Source of the DNA: Arthrobacter sp. PAMC 25486
GTDB lineage: Bacteria; Actinomycetota; Actinomycetes; Actinomycetales; Micrococcaceae
Reading direction: 5' to 3'
Assembly (NCBI RefSeq): GCF_000785535.1
Contig: NZ_CP007595.1
Location: forward strand, 2,998,439 to 3,062,438
DNA length: 64,000 nt
Positions 24,018-33,834 of the stretch are shown one piece after another; the first letter of the stretch is position 1; each line of letters opens with the position of its first letter. The notes under the pieces were generated by a model. It did not search any database. It had not been told where the DNA came from and saw only the letters and a program-made list of their open reading frames with translations. The position numbers and the translations under genes are program-made.

Positions 24018-25172
24018 GTGACAAGCGCACCAGCATCCGTAGGGCAGGGACTATCCGTGGGGGAAGGCACGACGCCGGCCTCCGCCTCCCAGCCTTCCCC
24101 CGCTGCCGCCCTGGTCGCCGCGGCGGCTGCGCGGCAGAATCGCGGACACGCCCAGTCTCCGGCGGTGATGGGCTTCAGCACCGGCCGCCGCCTGGGCTGG
24201 ATGCTGGTGCTGGGTGCAGTTTTGATGCTGGTTGTCCTGGCCTCACTGGCCATCGGTGCCCGCAGCATCGCACCCTCAACCGTGCTGGATGCGCTGTTCC
24301 ATTTTGACCCCGCCAACGGCAACCATGCCGTGGTTCACTCCCGGATTGTGCGTACCGTCGCCGGGCTCGTCGTGGGCCTGTCGCTGGGTTTGGCTGGGAC
24401 ATCCATGCAGGGCGTGGCCCGCAATCCGCTGGCCGATCCCGGCATCCTCGGTGTCAACGCGGGAGCCTCCCTTGCCGTGGTTGTGGGGATTTTCTTTTTT
24501 GGCGCCGTCAGCGTCTCCAACTATTTGTGGTTCGCCTTCGCAGGGAGTGCGGTTGCCGCCGTCGTGGTTTATTTGGTGGCCAGCCTGGGGCGCAGCGGTG
24601 CAACACCCGTCAAGCTCGCCCTGGCCGGGGCCGCCATGGCGGCGGGCATGGGTTCGCTCATGAGCGCCATGCTGGTCACGAGCCAGGACTCGCTGGAGCT
24701 GTTCCGGCGCTGGCAGCTCGGGGCGCTGGCCGGGAAGTCCTGGGACTCCATCATGGCCGTGCTGCCGTTTGTTGCCGTGGGTGTGGTGATTTTGCTGTGC
24801 ACGGGCCGGCTGCTCAACACGCTCGCTCTGGGCGATGACATGGCCCGCGGCCTGGGCCAGCGCCCCGGACTGGGACGGGCCATCTCCGCCGTGGGCATTG
24901 TGCTGCTGTGCGGTTCCGCCACGGCGCTCGCCGGTCCCATTGGCTTTATCGGGCTGGTTGTCCCGCACCTGCTGCGCGGGCTGGTGGGTCCGGACTATCG
25001 CTGGCTGCTGCCGCTCTCGCTGCTGGCCGCCCCGGCCGTGCTGCTGGCGGCCGACGTCGTGGGGCGGGTCATTCTCCTCCCCGGCGAGGTGCCCGCCGGC
25101 ATCCTTGCCGCGATCATTGGCGCTCCGGTCTTCATCGCCGTGGTGCGCCGCGGAAAGCAGGCCGAGCTGTGA
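24018..25172 (+). CDS. FecCD-family siderophore permease, subunit 1
   Basis: 384 residues from GTG 24018, with AAGGAC 7-12 nt upstream. After an unusual 60-residue Ala/Ser-rich cytoplasmic N-terminus come about nine to ten membrane helices. The segment SLGLAGTSMQGVARNPLADPGILGVNAGA and the end PGEVPAGILAAIIGAPVFIA are canonical FecCD motifs. Its stop overlaps the next permease start (GTGA). Confidence 0.94.
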   Translation: MTSAPASVGQGLSVGEGTTPASASQPSPAAALVAAAAARQNRGHAQSPAVMGFSTGRRLGWMLVLGAVLMLVVLASLAIGARSIAPSTVLDALFHFDPANGNHAVVHSRIVRTVAGLVVGLSLGLAGTSMQGVARNPLADPGILGVNAGASLAVVVGIFFFGAVSVSNYLWFAFAGSAVAAVVVYLVASLGRSGATPVKLALAGAAMAAGMGSLMSAMLVTSQDSLELFRRWQLGALAGKSWDSIMAVLPFVAVGVVILLCTGRLLNTLALGDDMARGLGQRPGLGRAISAVGIVLLCGSATALAGPIGFIGLVVPHLLRGLVGPDYRWLLPLSLLAAPAVLLAADVVGRVILLPGEVPAGILAAIIGAPVFIAVVRRGKQAEL

Positions 25173-26236
25173 GCGTCCTGGACCAGGCAGCCACGCCCAA
25201 CCCCGCGCCGCCCACGGTGAGTCCCGGCTGGCTGCGGGATCAGCGCAAGGCGCCGCGCCGCCGTCGCGCCTTCCTCATGGGCGGGATGGGGCTGCTGGTG
25301 TTCACCCTGCTGGCCGTGAACGTCCTGCTGGGCAGCTACACCGTGACGATTCCGGACTTCTTCGCCATGCTGGGCGGGAAAAACATTCCCGGTGCGAGCT
25401 TCATCGTTATGGAAAACAAGCTGCCGCAGGCGCTGCTGGGCCTGCTCGCCGGGGTGTCGTTCGGCATGGCCGGTGCCGTGTTCCAGTCAATGCTGCGCAA
25501 CCCCCTCGCAAGCCCCGACATCATTGGCATCAGCTACGGCGCCAGCGCCACCGCCGTTGCCGCCGTGGTGCTGTTCGGTGTGCGCGGGGCGGGCGTTTCG
25601 GCGGCCGCGATCATTGGTGCGCTGCTGGTTGCCCTGCTGATCACGGTGCTGGCCCGGGGCCGAGGCGGGACCGGGTTGATCTTGATTGGCATTGGTGCGG
25701 CGGCGTTCATGCAGGCCGTGGTCACGTTCCTGATGTCCCGCGCCAACATTAGCAATGCGCAGGAGCTCATGGTGTGGCTGACGGGATCGTTGAACTCGGC
25801 GAATTGGGAGCGTGTGGGGATCCTGGCCGTGGCGCTGCTGGTGCTGGCGCCCCTGGTGGCTGTTGGCGGGCGGGACTTGCGCGGGCTGTCGCTTGGCGAT
25901 GACACGGCCGCCGGACTCGGTTTCAACGTCCCCCGGGCTCGTCTGCTACTGACCATTCTCGGCGTGCTGCTTGCCGCCTTCCCCACAGCTGCCGCCGGAC
26001 CCATCGCCTTCGTGGCGTTCCTGTCCGGGCCCATCGCCAAGCGGCTCAACGGGGGAGCGGCCAGCCTTCCGCTTTCCGGGCTGGTCGGCGCCGCCATTGT
26101 GCTGGCCGCCCATTTTGCCGCCGTCAACGTCATCCCGGGAACATCGCTGCCGGTGGGGGTTGTCACCGGAATCCTGGGTGCGCCATTCCTGCTGTGGCTG
26201 CTCATCTCATCCAACCGTGCCAACCAAGGAGGCTGA
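25169..26236 (+). CDS. FecCD-family siderophore permease, subunit 2
   Basis: 355 residues from GTG 25169, chosen for the 4-nt overlap with the upstream permease; the frame is open further upstream but inside that gene. It carries VSFGMAGAVFQSMLRNPLAS, DIIGISYGASATAVAA and the ending SLPVGVVTGILGAPFLLWLL. It forms the heterodimeric channel with subunit 1. A typical length for the family. Confidence 0.94.
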   Translation: MSVLDQAATPNPAPPTVSPGWLRDQRKAPRRRRAFLMGGMGLLVFTLLAVNVLLGSYTVTIPDFFAMLGGKNIPGASFIVMENKLPQALLGLLAGVSFGMAGAVFQSMLRNPLASPDIIGISYGASATAVAAVVLFGVRGAGVSAAAIIGALLVALLITVLARGRGGTGLILIGIGAAAFMQAVVTFLMSRANISNAQELMVWLTGSLNSANWERVGILAVALLVLAPLVAVGGRDLRGLSLGDDTAAGLGFNVPRARLLLTILGVLLAAFPTAAAGPIAFVAFLSGPIAKRLNGGAASLPLSGLVGAAIVLAAHFAAVNVIPGTSLPVGVVTGILGAPFLLWLLISSNRANQGG

Positions 26237-26237
26237 C

Positions 26238-27185
26238 ATGGCATTTGCCGCAGCGAACCGTGCCGAGAAGAACCCGGCCGCAGCGAACCGTGCCGCAACC
26301 CTTGCCGCCCGTGGCCTGTCCCTGGGCTATGGCGAGCGGACCATTGTTGAGGGTCTGGACGTGGAACTTCCCGCAGGAAAGGTGACCATCATTGTGGGAG
26401 CCAACGCCTGCGGAAAATCCACCCTGCTGCGCGGGTTGGCCAGGCTGCTCAAGCCGGGTGCCGGCGTCGTGCATCTCAACGGGGAGGACATCCACAAGGT
26501 GCCCACCCGTCAGCTGGCCCGCCAGCTGGGCATCCTGCCACAAACGCCAACGGCGCCCGACGGCATCAGCGTTGCGGACCTGGTGGGGCGGGGCCGCAGT
26601 CCGCATCAGGGCTGGTTCAGGCAGTGGACGGCCGCCGACGACGACGCCGTGGCCGCCGCCCTCAGCGTCACCGGGACGGCTGACCTTGCCGGGCGCAGCA
26701 TCGACGAGCTCTCCGGCGGGCAGCGGCAGCGCGTGTGGATTGCCATGGCGCTGGCCCAGGAAACCGGGGTGCTGCTGCTGGATGAACCCACCACGTACCT
26801 CGATCTGGCTCACCAGGTGGAGGTGCTCGACGTCGTGTCGGAACTCAATGCCCGGCGCGGGATCACGGTGGCGATTGTGCTGCACGACCTGAATCTGGCC
26901 GCGCGCTATGCCGACCACCTGATCGCCATGAAATCCGGGGCGATCGTGGCGCAGGGCATGCCCGGCCAGGTGCTGACGGCCGAATTGGTTCGGCGCGTGT
27001 TTGGGCTGGAGTCGGTGGTGGTGGCGGACCCCGTGGTGGGCACGCCCATGGTGGTGCCGATAGGGCGGCGGGCGGCACTGCTGGCCGACGCCGCGGCCCA
27101 GCGGCTCTCGGAATCGGAAATTGTTGGCAGTGCGGAAATTGGCAGTGCGGAAGTTGTAGCAACGTCGGAAGGGGCGCGGGCATGA
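26238..27185 (+). CDS. Siderophore ABC transporter ATP-binding protein (FepC-like)
   Basis: 315 residues from ATG 26238, with a strong AAGGAGG upstream. Walker A is GANACGKST (54-62), the signature is LSGGQRQRVWIAMA and Walker B is VLLLDEPTTYLDL, followed by the H-loop in IVLHDLNLA. The gene shows small internal duplications: an 18-nt repeat near the start gives AAANRA twice, and the end reads GSAEIGSAEV. These are recent slippage events in non-core parts. Confidence 0.94.
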   Translation: MAFAAANRAEKNPAAANRAATLAARGLSLGYGERTIVEGLDVELPAGKVTIIVGANACGKSTLLRGLARLLKPGAGVVHLNGEDIHKVPTRQLARQLGILPQTPTAPDGISVADLVGRGRSPHQGWFRQWTAADDDAVAAALSVTGTADLAGRSIDELSGGQRQRVWIAMALAQETGVLLLDEPTTYLDLAHQVEVLDVVSELNARRGITVAIVLHDLNLAARYADHLIAMKSGAIVAQGMPGQVLTAELVRRVFGLESVVVADPVVGTPMVVPIGRRAALLADAAAQRLSESEIVGSAEIGSAEVVATSEGARA

Positions 27186-28186
27186 ACAACGCAGTAATGG
27201 AAAACGGCACGACAGTGGATGGCGGCGCGAAGGCTGATCTGGCGGCGGATCCGGTCATGCCCATGCGGGCTTTCGAGCTGCGGGTCAGCGCCGTGGCGCA
27301 ACTGACGCCGCACTTTCGCCGCCTCACCTTCCAGGGAACGGATCTGGAACTGTTCGGCTCCAATGTGGACGGGCAGACACTGGATTTGCGCGTCAAGGTC
27401 ATGATTCCCTCGCCCGGGCATGCATTGCCGGAGCTGAGCAACATCCGCGGCTCGCTGCAGGAGGACTGGTACCAAGGCTGGCTCGCCGTGGATGAATCGC
27501 GGCGCGGCGTAATGCGCACGTACACGGTGCGGGCATTGCGCCCGTCCGTGCCGGCATCCGCCGACGGGCCGGGCGATCCCGCGGAACTGGACATTGATTT
27601 TGTGCTGCACCTGGACGGTGGATCCGGCCCGGCCGCCGAATGGGCCGCCGCAGCCCGGCCCGGCGACACCCTTATGCTGGTGGGCCCGTGCGCACGGTGG
27701 GGCGACTGCCTGGGCATCGAATATGCGCCCGGCGAGGCTGAACGGGTGCTGCTTGTGGGGGACGAGACGGCCGTTCCTGCCATCGCCGCCATTCTTGAAA
27801 CTCTGCCGCCCCACATCAGCGGCCATGCCGTGCTCGAAGTTCCTTCTGCTGAGGATTTCCTGGATATCTCCACGCCGGCCAACGTTGAGGTCCGCTGGCT
27901 CGCACGCGGGGCCAAGGACCATGGCGAGGAACTGTCGCGGCATGTGCGCGCCCTGGTGGTGCCGGCCGCATGCGAGGTGGGCGAAGAGCCCGAAGATGTG
28001 GACGTCGACGCCACCATCCTGTGGGAAACGCCGGCCGCCACCGCCGGGCACGGCCTGTACGCCTGGATTGCCGGAGAAGCTGCAACCATCAAGGCGCTGC
28101 GCCGCTACCTGGTGCGCGACGTCGGCATGGACCGGAACTCGGTTGCCTTCATGGGGTATTGGCGCAAGGGCCAGGCACTTTCATAA
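27182..28186 (+). CDS. Siderophore-interacting protein (FAD-dependent ferric reductase)
   Basis: 334 residues. The N-terminal FAD-binding barrel contains LTPHFRRLTFQG and RRGVMRTYTVRAL (the RxYT flavin motif). The C-terminal NAD(P)H-like domain ends YAWIAGEAATIKALRRYLVR and NSVAFMGYWRKGQ, the ViuB/SIP signature. It releases iron from imported siderophores by reduction. The start ATG overlaps the ATPase stop by 4 nt, placing it as the last gene of the iron operon. An internal insertion (HVRALVVPAACEVGEEPEDV) lies before the final domain part. Confidence 0.94.
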   Translation: MNNAVMENGTTVDGGAKADLAADPVMPMRAFELRVSAVAQLTPHFRRLTFQGTDLELFGSNVDGQTLDLRVKVMIPSPGHALPELSNIRGSLQEDWYQGWLAVDESRRGVMRTYTVRALRPSVPASADGPGDPAELDIDFVLHLDGGSGPAAEWAAAARPGDTLMLVGPCARWGDCLGIEYAPGEAERVLLVGDETAVPAIAAILETLPPHISGHAVLEVPSAEDFLDISTPANVEVRWLARGAKDHGEELSRHVRALVVPAACEVGEEPEDVDVDATILWETPAATAGHGLYAWIAGEAATIKALRRYLVRDVGMDRNSVAFMGYWRKGQALS

Positions 28187-28270
28187 ACACCGAGCCCTCT
28201 GCTGACACAGGGTGCAAATGGGAGCATAATTTCACTTGTCCCATCCAATCCACCCGTCAGGAGATGCACC

Positions 28271-28681
28271 ATGACCGCACGACTCAACCCCTACCTAAAC
28301 TTCCGCGACACCGCCCGCGGTGCCATGGAGTTCTACCACTCCGTCTTTGGCGGCACGCTGGACCTGAGCACGTATGGCGAGTCGGGCGTCTTCAATGACC
28401 CCGCCGAGTCGGAGAAGATCATGCACGGCATGCTCACGGGCGACAACGGCATCATCCTCATGGGTGCCGACGTCCCCAACTCCATGGAATACACCGCGCC
28501 TTCCAACATCTCCCTCTCAGGGGACGACGACGTCCTGCTGCGCGGCTGGTGGGACAAGCTGTCGGACGGCGCAACCGTGGGCGAGCCACTCACCCAGGCG
28601 CCATGGGGCGACACCTTCGGTATGCTGACCGACAAGTTCGGCGTGCCGTGGATGGTGAACATTGCCGGAACACCCGGGTAG
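28271..28681 (+). CDS. PhnB-like VOC protein
   Basis: 136 residues: LNPYLNFRDTARGAMEFYHS, VFGGTLDLSTYGE, and the ending QAPWGDTFGMLTDKFGVPWM. This is the PhnB/glyoxalase-like subgroup common in actinobacteria, with no assigned reaction. CAGGAG precedes the ATG by 6 nt. Monocistronic, between the iron operon and a MarR gene on the other strand. Confidence 0.88.
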   Translation: MTARLNPYLNFRDTARGAMEFYHSVFGGTLDLSTYGESGVFNDPAESEKIMHGMLTGDNGIILMGADVPNSMEYTAPSNISLSGDDDVLLRGWWDKLSDGATVGEPLTQAPWGDTFGMLTDKFGVPWMVNIAGTPG

Positions 28682-28787
28682 CCGCCTGCGCCCGTCAGCC
28701 TGACCAGAAGGCCAAACTAGACGCGATATCACCTTTGGTGAGCGATCGTTTGCCGAAAGTGCCCCGTATATGAGCGAGGGTTTGTCT

Positions 28788-29279
28788 TTAGTTGTGGAGC
28801 TGGGCCAAGATGCGGGCCAGCTCGGCCCGGTCGTGGTCGTTGAGCCGGGCAAAGTATTCGCTGGACTTGCCGCGGCGCTCCTCCTGGACATCGGCAAAGA
28901 GCTTTTGCCCGGCAGGCGTGGCCACGATCAACGTGGCCCGCCGGTCCGTGGGGTCGGGCTTGCGCCGGACCAATCCCTTGGCCTCGAGCTGGTCGACCAC
29001 CTCGGTGGCCGACCGCGGTGCAATGCGCAGCCGCTCGGCCAGGTCCTTCAGCCGGACATCGCCAGGGACGGCGCAGTCGTCGGCGCCGGCAGCCGGACCG
29101 CCGGCTGGACCGCTGGAAGCCGGGTCACCTCGCCGTCCCCGCATGAGTGTCAGCAGCGCCCGCCACTGGTGCGGGGTCAAGTCCCAGGGTGCCAGCTGCT
29201 CGGACCAGGTGCGGCGCAAGCCCCTGAAGGCGCCGTGAAACAGCTCGCCAAGGTCGGGTGTGGTGTCGGGGGAAGCCAT
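28788..29279 (-). CDS. MarR family regulator divergent from an ABC exporter
   Basis: 163 residues: WDLTPHQWRALLTLMRGRRG, then a Pro/Ala/Gly-rich insertion of about 25 residues, then VRLKDLAERLRIAPRSATEV (recognition helix) and GLVRRKPDPTDRRATLIVAT (wing). The insertion before the winged helix is longer than usual. The gene is divergent from the ABC exporter at 29382, and the 102-nt gap contains a long palindrome (29305-29340), so it most likely represses both. Confidence 0.9.
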   Translation of the reverse strand: MASPDTTPDLGELFHGAFRGLRRTWSEQLAPWDLTPHQWRALLTLMRGRRGDPASSGPAGGPAAGADDCAVPGDVRLKDLAERLRIAPRSATEVVDQLEAKGLVRRKPDPTDRRATLIVATPAGQKLFADVQEERRGKSSEYFARLNDHDRAELARILAQLHN

Positions 29280-29304
29280 ACAAACAGCATACTAAATTTG
29301 ACTG

Positions 29305-29340
29305 CCAACCACATAGTGAGGTAACCTCTCTATTAGTTGG
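29305..29340. promoter_or_regulatory. MarR operator candidate between marR and the ABC exporter
   Basis: The inner 21-bp ATAG-GAGGTAACCTC-CTAT (29313-29333) is palindromic apart from one mismatched pair and the central base, and it is flanked by CCAAC (29305) and GTTGG (ending 29340). It lies 25-60 nt upstream of the MarR start and 41-76 nt upstream of the exporter start. Confidence 0.7.
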
Positions 29341-29381
29341 TGCGAGTCCCGCACCCCGCACACCATTTGGAGGTGGCGCAT

Positions 29382-31262
29382 ATGACGGAGAACATCCTCA
29401 GACAAAAGCAAAAACCCAGCCGTGACGAATCCGGCCCAGCAAACCTAAACACCCGCGGCCCCGGCCGCATCAACCCGGCCGACAAGAAGCAGGTCAAGCT
29501 GCACCCCGTCAGCCTGAAGCGGATCGCGGCCCTGTTCGCACCGCACAAGGCGACCATTGCCATCGTCGTGCTTCTGATTAGCGTCTCCAGCATTGTTGGC
29601 CTGGCGCAACCGTTCCTGGTCCGCAGCATCATCGACACGGCCCTGCCGAAAAAGGACCTGACAATGCTTGCGTGGCTGGCCGGTGCCATGATCGCCGTGG
29701 CCGCCGCCACCGCCTTCATCGGCGTGATCCAGACGTGGATGACCACGGGCATGGGCCAGAAGATCATGCACACGCTGCGCACCCGGCTGTTCACACACCT
29801 GCAAAAGCAGTCGCTCGCATTCTTCACCAGGACCCGCAGCGGCGAGGTGCAGTCCCGCCTGAACAACGACATCTCCGGCATGCAGTCGGTCATCACCTCC
29901 ACAGCCACGGGCATTGCCTCCAACGTGACCACCGTGGTTGCCACCGCCGCCGCCATGATTGTGCTCTCACCCCAACTGTCGCTGCTCTCGCTGATTGTGA
30001 TCCCGCCGGCCGTCTGGTTCTCCCGCCGCGTGGCGCTGCTGCGGCGCGACATCACCTCCACCATGCAGGCCGAACTCGCCACCATGAACACCTATGTGGA
30101 GGAGGGCCTGAGCGTCTCCGGTGTGCGCCTGGCCAAAACCCTCGGCACCACCGGCCGCGACGCCGCCCGCTACACCGAAAGCTCCGAACGGCTCATCGGC
30201 CTGGAACTGCGCTCGCAGCTGGCCGGCCGCTGGCGCATGGCGACCATGAGCATCATCTTCTCGGCCATCCCCGCGCTGATCTACTTCGCCGGCGGCCTGC
30301 CCGGGGCCACCATGTCCATCGGCACCATCGTGGCATTCACCGCGCTGCAGGCCACGGTCTTCCGCCCCATCATGGGCCTGCTGAACCTCGGCGTCCAGTG
30401 GGTCACGGCCATGGCGCTGTTCAGCCGCATCTTTGAATACCTGGACATGGTCCCCGACATCACCGCCCCGGAAAACCCGGTTCCCCTGGACCCGTCCACG
30501 GTGCGCGGCGAGGTTCGCTTTGAAAACGTCCGGTTCGCGTACGACGGCGGCACTGATGTTTTGCGCGGCATCGACCTTGCGCTGTTGGCAGGCACCACCA
30601 CCGCCGTGGTTGGCCCCACCGGTTCCGGCAAGTCCACGCTCGGCGCGCTGCTGCCCCGGCTGCACGATGTCACCTCCGGCCGGGTCACGATTGACGGCGT
30701 CGACGTGCGCGACATTGCCCCTGATGTGCTCGCCCGCATTGTGGGCGTGGTGTCGCAGGAAAGCTACCTGGTCCACGCCTCCATCCGCGAAAACTTGCAG
30801 CTGGCCGCCCCGGACGCCGACGATGCAACTCTCTGGAAGGCCCTGGCTTCTGCACAAATCGCAGACCTTGTGGCCGGACTCCCTGAGGGCCTGGACACCC
30901 TGGTGGGTGCCCGCGGGCACCGCTTCTCCGGTGGGGAGCAGCAGCGGTTGGCCATTGCCCGGACCATCCTGCGCAACCCGCGCGTCCTGGTGCTGGATGA
31001 AGCCACCTCGGCCCTGGACAACACCACCGAAGCCGCGGTCCAGCTGGCCCTGGACCACCTTGCCGTAGGCCGCACCACGCTGACCATCGCCCACCGGCTC
31101 ACCACCGTGGAGGATGCAGATCAACTGGCCGTGCTCTCGGCGGGTGAACTTGCTGAGGTGGGGACGCCGTCGGATCTCAGGGCAGCCGGGGGAGCCTACG
31201 CCGCACTCATCGCGGCGGGCGAAGCCGAACGGGCCAGTGAGGCACTGGAACTGGCGTCATAG
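29382..31262 (+). CDS. ABC exporter, fused membrane and ATPase domains
   Basis: 626 residues from ATG 29382, with GGAGGTGG upstream; the longer frame from 29337 lacks a site and overlaps the operator. A type-I exporter domain with six helices (about 65-345) precedes the ATPase: Walker A GPTGSGKST, signature FSGGEQQRLAIA, Walker B VLVLDEATSALD and the H-loop in LTIAHRLTTV. It would work as a homodimer or with another half transporter; none is adjacent. Regulation by the divergent MarR suggests drug or lipid export. Confidence 0.93.
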   Translation: MTENILRQKQKPSRDESGPANLNTRGPGRINPADKKQVKLHPVSLKRIAALFAPHKATIAIVVLLISVSSIVGLAQPFLVRSIIDTALPKKDLTMLAWLAGAMIAVAAATAFIGVIQTWMTTGMGQKIMHTLRTRLFTHLQKQSLAFFTRTRSGEVQSRLNNDISGMQSVITSTATGIASNVTTVVATAAAMIVLSPQLSLLSLIVIPPAVWFSRRVALLRRDITSTMQAELATMNTYVEEGLSVSGVRLAKTLGTTGRDAARYTESSERLIGLELRSQLAGRWRMATMSIIFSAIPALIYFAGGLPGATMSIGTIVAFTALQATVFRPIMGLLNLGVQWVTAMALFSRIFEYLDMVPDITAPENPVPLDPSTVRGEVRFENVRFAYDGGTDVLRGIDLALLAGTTTAVVGPTGSGKSTLGALLPRLHDVTSGRVTIDGVDVRDIAPDVLARIVGVVSQESYLVHASIRENLQLAAPDADDATLWKALASAQIADLVAGLPEGLDTLVGARGHRFSGGEQQRLAIARTILRNPRVLVLDEATSALDNTTEAAVQLALDHLAVGRTTLTIAHRLTTVEDADQLAVLSAGELAEVGTPSDLRAAGGAYAALIAAGEAERASEALELAS

Positions 31263-31343
31263 CCGGGAGCGTCGCAAAGTGAGCGTGAAATGGTTTTTGG
31301 CGGCTGGCATGTCACCAGTCGAAAACCCTTCCTGCGTCCGGAA

Positions 31344-32717
31344 CTAAGAGGCTCCCGCGCGGCGTGAGACCACCAGCGTCACCAGTCCCAAGGCGCAAGC
31401 CGTACCGAACGCCATGACGTACCCGGCCTCGCCCAGCCCAAGCAGGGCGGCGAACACGGCACCCACCACGGCCAGCATCGTCGCGGTCAGCAGGGTCTCG
31501 CTCAACTGCAGGGCCGAGGCGTTCGTGCCCTGCTCGCTCGGGGCAGATTCCCCCAGCACCACCACCGACTGTGTGGGGTAGGCCATGCCAATGCCGAATC
31601 CGGCCGCCGCCCAGCCCACCCAGGCAATCCATACCGGCCAGCCGGGAAGCAGTACGAGCGTGGCCACCAACATCCCTAACAACATGAACGCGGCACCCCA
31701 CCTCAGCAACTGCGACGGTCGCGACGTCCCGCGCCCGGCCAGCCACGCACCCACGGCCCATGTCACCCCGCCCACCGTCAACGACAGCCCGGCCAACCAC
31801 GCCGGGAGCCCCCGCTGGTCGATCATGAACAGCGGCAGGTAGACATCGGCAATCGTAAATCCCGTGCCCATGAGCCCGCGCATCAAAATCAGCGAGGGCA
31901 GCCCGCGCGCCACCCGCCAGGTTCCCTTGGGCAGCAGAATGTTCACGGCCACGGCAAGAAGTATGACGGCGGCAACCAGTTGGGCGGGCCACCATGGCTG
32001 GGAGCGGGTGCTGGCATCGCCCAGCAAGAGCACCGACGCGGACGCCACAACCGCCCACGCCGGCTTCCACCAAAGGCGGGCGGAAAGCGCCAGTCCGGGC
32101 CCCGCCGTCGGACTTTTAGCGGGCGGGTGGGGACCAGTCATTCCCGAACCGCGGCTGCCGTGCAGCAACAAGGCAACGGCGACGATGGCCAGGACGGGGA
32201 CGGTGGCGAAGACCCAGCGCCAGCCAAAGTGGTCGGTGACGAGGCCACTGAGCGCAGGCCCAACAATGGAGGGCAGCAGCCAGGCCGCGGCCAGGGCACC
32301 AAACATTTTGGGGCGCAGATGGGCGGGGAAGACCCGGGCGATGCCCACATAGAGGGCTACGCCGTCGAGCCCGGAGCCCAAACCTGTCAATGCCCGCGCG
32401 GCAACCAGCAGTTCCATGGTGGGGGCAAAAGCGGAGAGGAACATGCCGGCAACGTAGATGCACACACCCGTGAGCAGCGGGATCTGCGGCCCGGATCTGT
32501 CAATCCAGAGAGCCGCGAGCGTCATCGAGACGACGGAGGTCGCCATGGTGATGCCAAAGGCCAGGCCGTAGAGCGGCAGACCGTTGAGCTCGGCGGCGGC
32601 CGCCGGCATGGCCGTGGTGATGGCAGCCGTCGAGTAGGCAACCATGAACGCCAGGCCAAAGAATCCCAGCGTGGCACCCCGGTATTGGCTGCCCCAAATG
32701 GTGGCGGGCGCGCTCAC
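31344..32717 (-). CDS. MFS transporter
   Basis: 457 residues, about 12-14 membrane helices. The first loop has TLAALWIDRSGPQIPLLTGV (a variant of the MFS motif A) and ALTGLGSGLDGVALYVGIAR follows. The central loop contains a polar GSRGSGMTGPHPPAKSPTAG. It is convergent with the ABC exporter; the 81 nt between have no clear terminator. The substrate is unknown; the drug:H+ antiporter type is likely. Confidence 0.88.
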   Translation of the reverse strand: MSAPATIWGSQYRGATLGFFGLAFMVAYSTAAITTAMPAAAAELNGLPLYGLAFGITMATSVVSMTLAALWIDRSGPQIPLLTGVCIYVAGMFLSAFAPTMELLVAARALTGLGSGLDGVALYVGIARVFPAHLRPKMFGALAAAWLLPSIVGPALSGLVTDHFGWRWVFATVPVLAIVAVALLLHGSRGSGMTGPHPPAKSPTAGPGLALSARLWWKPAWAVVASASVLLLGDASTRSQPWWPAQLVAAVILLAVAVNILLPKGTWRVARGLPSLILMRGLMGTGFTIADVYLPLFMIDQRGLPAWLAGLSLTVGGVTWAVGAWLAGRGTSRPSQLLRWGAAFMLLGMLVATLVLLPGWPVWIAWVGWAAAGFGIGMAYPTQSVVVLGESAPSEQGTNASALQLSETLLTATMLAVVGAVFAALLGLGEAGYVMAFGTACALGLVTLVVSRRAGAS

Positions 32718-32826
32718 AGGGGGAATGAGTGGAACGAAGTCATAGGATTAGCGTAGTTAATGGTCGGGCAACAAACGACCGCAATCGACTTTGGCTGCGG
32801 CCGGATTGCGGCAACAAGGAGCAGGC

Positions 32827-33600
32827 GTGGAATTTTCGCAACGATATGTGGCATTGGGCGACTCATTCACGGAAGGCCTCGGCGACACAGACCCTAAACT
32901 GCCCAACCAGGTCCGCGGCTGGGCGGACCGGGCGGCCGAACAGCTCGCGCTCGCCCATCCCGAAGCGTCCTGGGGTTACGTCAACCTGGCCATCCGCGGC
33001 AAGAAGATGAACCAGATCCTGGCCGAGCAGATCGATGTAGCCGTGGCCCTGAAGCCAACGCTCGTCACCATTTACTCCGGCATCAATGACATCCTGCGTC
33101 CCAAGGTGGACATTGACGCCATGGTCGCCAAGTACTCCGACGGCCTGGCCAAGCTGGCCGCCACCGGCGCACGCCTGCTGATCTTCACCGGCTACGACGC
33201 CAGCTCCTCCAAGGTCTTCGCCAGCATCCGCGGCCGCACCGCCGTCTACAACGAACTGGTCCGCGAGGTCGCAGAAACCCACGGCGCCGAGCTCGTCGAC
33301 TACTGGCGCTTCCGTGAATACAACGACTGGCGCCTCTGGGGGATCGACCGCATGCACATGTCCACTCCCGGTCACATCAACATGGCCAACCGCGTGCTCG
33401 AACAACTCGGTGAAACCGTACGCATCCCCATGTCGGAACTGCCGCCCATCCCGGTGCGCACCACCACGGAAACGCTCAAGGACAACGCCGCCTGGACCAA
33501 GGAATATGTGGGCCCTTGGGTGAGTCGCCGCCTGCGCGGAGTGTCCTCGGGCGACAACCTCAGCGCCCGCTGGCCCGTCCTGCGCAGCCCGCTTGCCTGA
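32827..33600 (+). CDS. SGNH/GDSL-family hydrolase
   Basis: 257 residues from GTG 32827, with AAGGAGCAGGC upstream. Block I is YVALGDSFTEGLGD (nucleophile serine), block III is TIYSGINDILRP (the GxND type) and block V is IDRMHMSTPGHINMA (Asp-x-x-His region). There is no secretion signal, so the enzyme is cytoplasmic. Likely an esterase or acetyl-xylan-type deacylase. Ends before a good terminator. Confidence 0.92.
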   Translation: MEFSQRYVALGDSFTEGLGDTDPKLPNQVRGWADRAAEQLALAHPEASWGYVNLAIRGKKMNQILAEQIDVAVALKPTLVTIYSGINDILRPKVDIDAMVAKYSDGLAKLAATGARLLIFTGYDASSSKVFASIRGRTAVYNELVREVAETHGAELVDYWRFREYNDWRLWGIDRMHMSTPGHINMANRVLEQLGETVRIPMSELPPIPVRTTTETLKDNAAWTKEYVGPWVSRRLRGVSSGDNLSARWPVLRSPLA

Positions 33601-33660
33601 TTTACCTTGATCTAACAACTTAATACCTACGACGCCGGAGCTTGCCTCCCGCGCATCAGG

Positions 33661-33704
33661 AACCTCCCGCTGTGGCCACGTGCCGCAGCGGGAGGTTCTT
33701 TTAG
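33661..33704 (+). terminator. Rho-independent terminator after the SGNH hydrolase
   Basis: AACCTCCCGCTG (33661-33672) pairs exactly with CAGCGGGAGGTT (33685-33696), followed by CTTTTAG. Confidence 0.9.
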
Positions 33705-33834
33705 TTTCACCGACGGCCTGTGGGGTCTCAAGCAAAAGATACGTAGTAATTACCGATGTGCGCATCGGTCCCCGTCCGTAGTGTCGGAAGCACCGACACA
33801 ACGGAAATACGGGTACAGGAAAGAAGGCATCACG

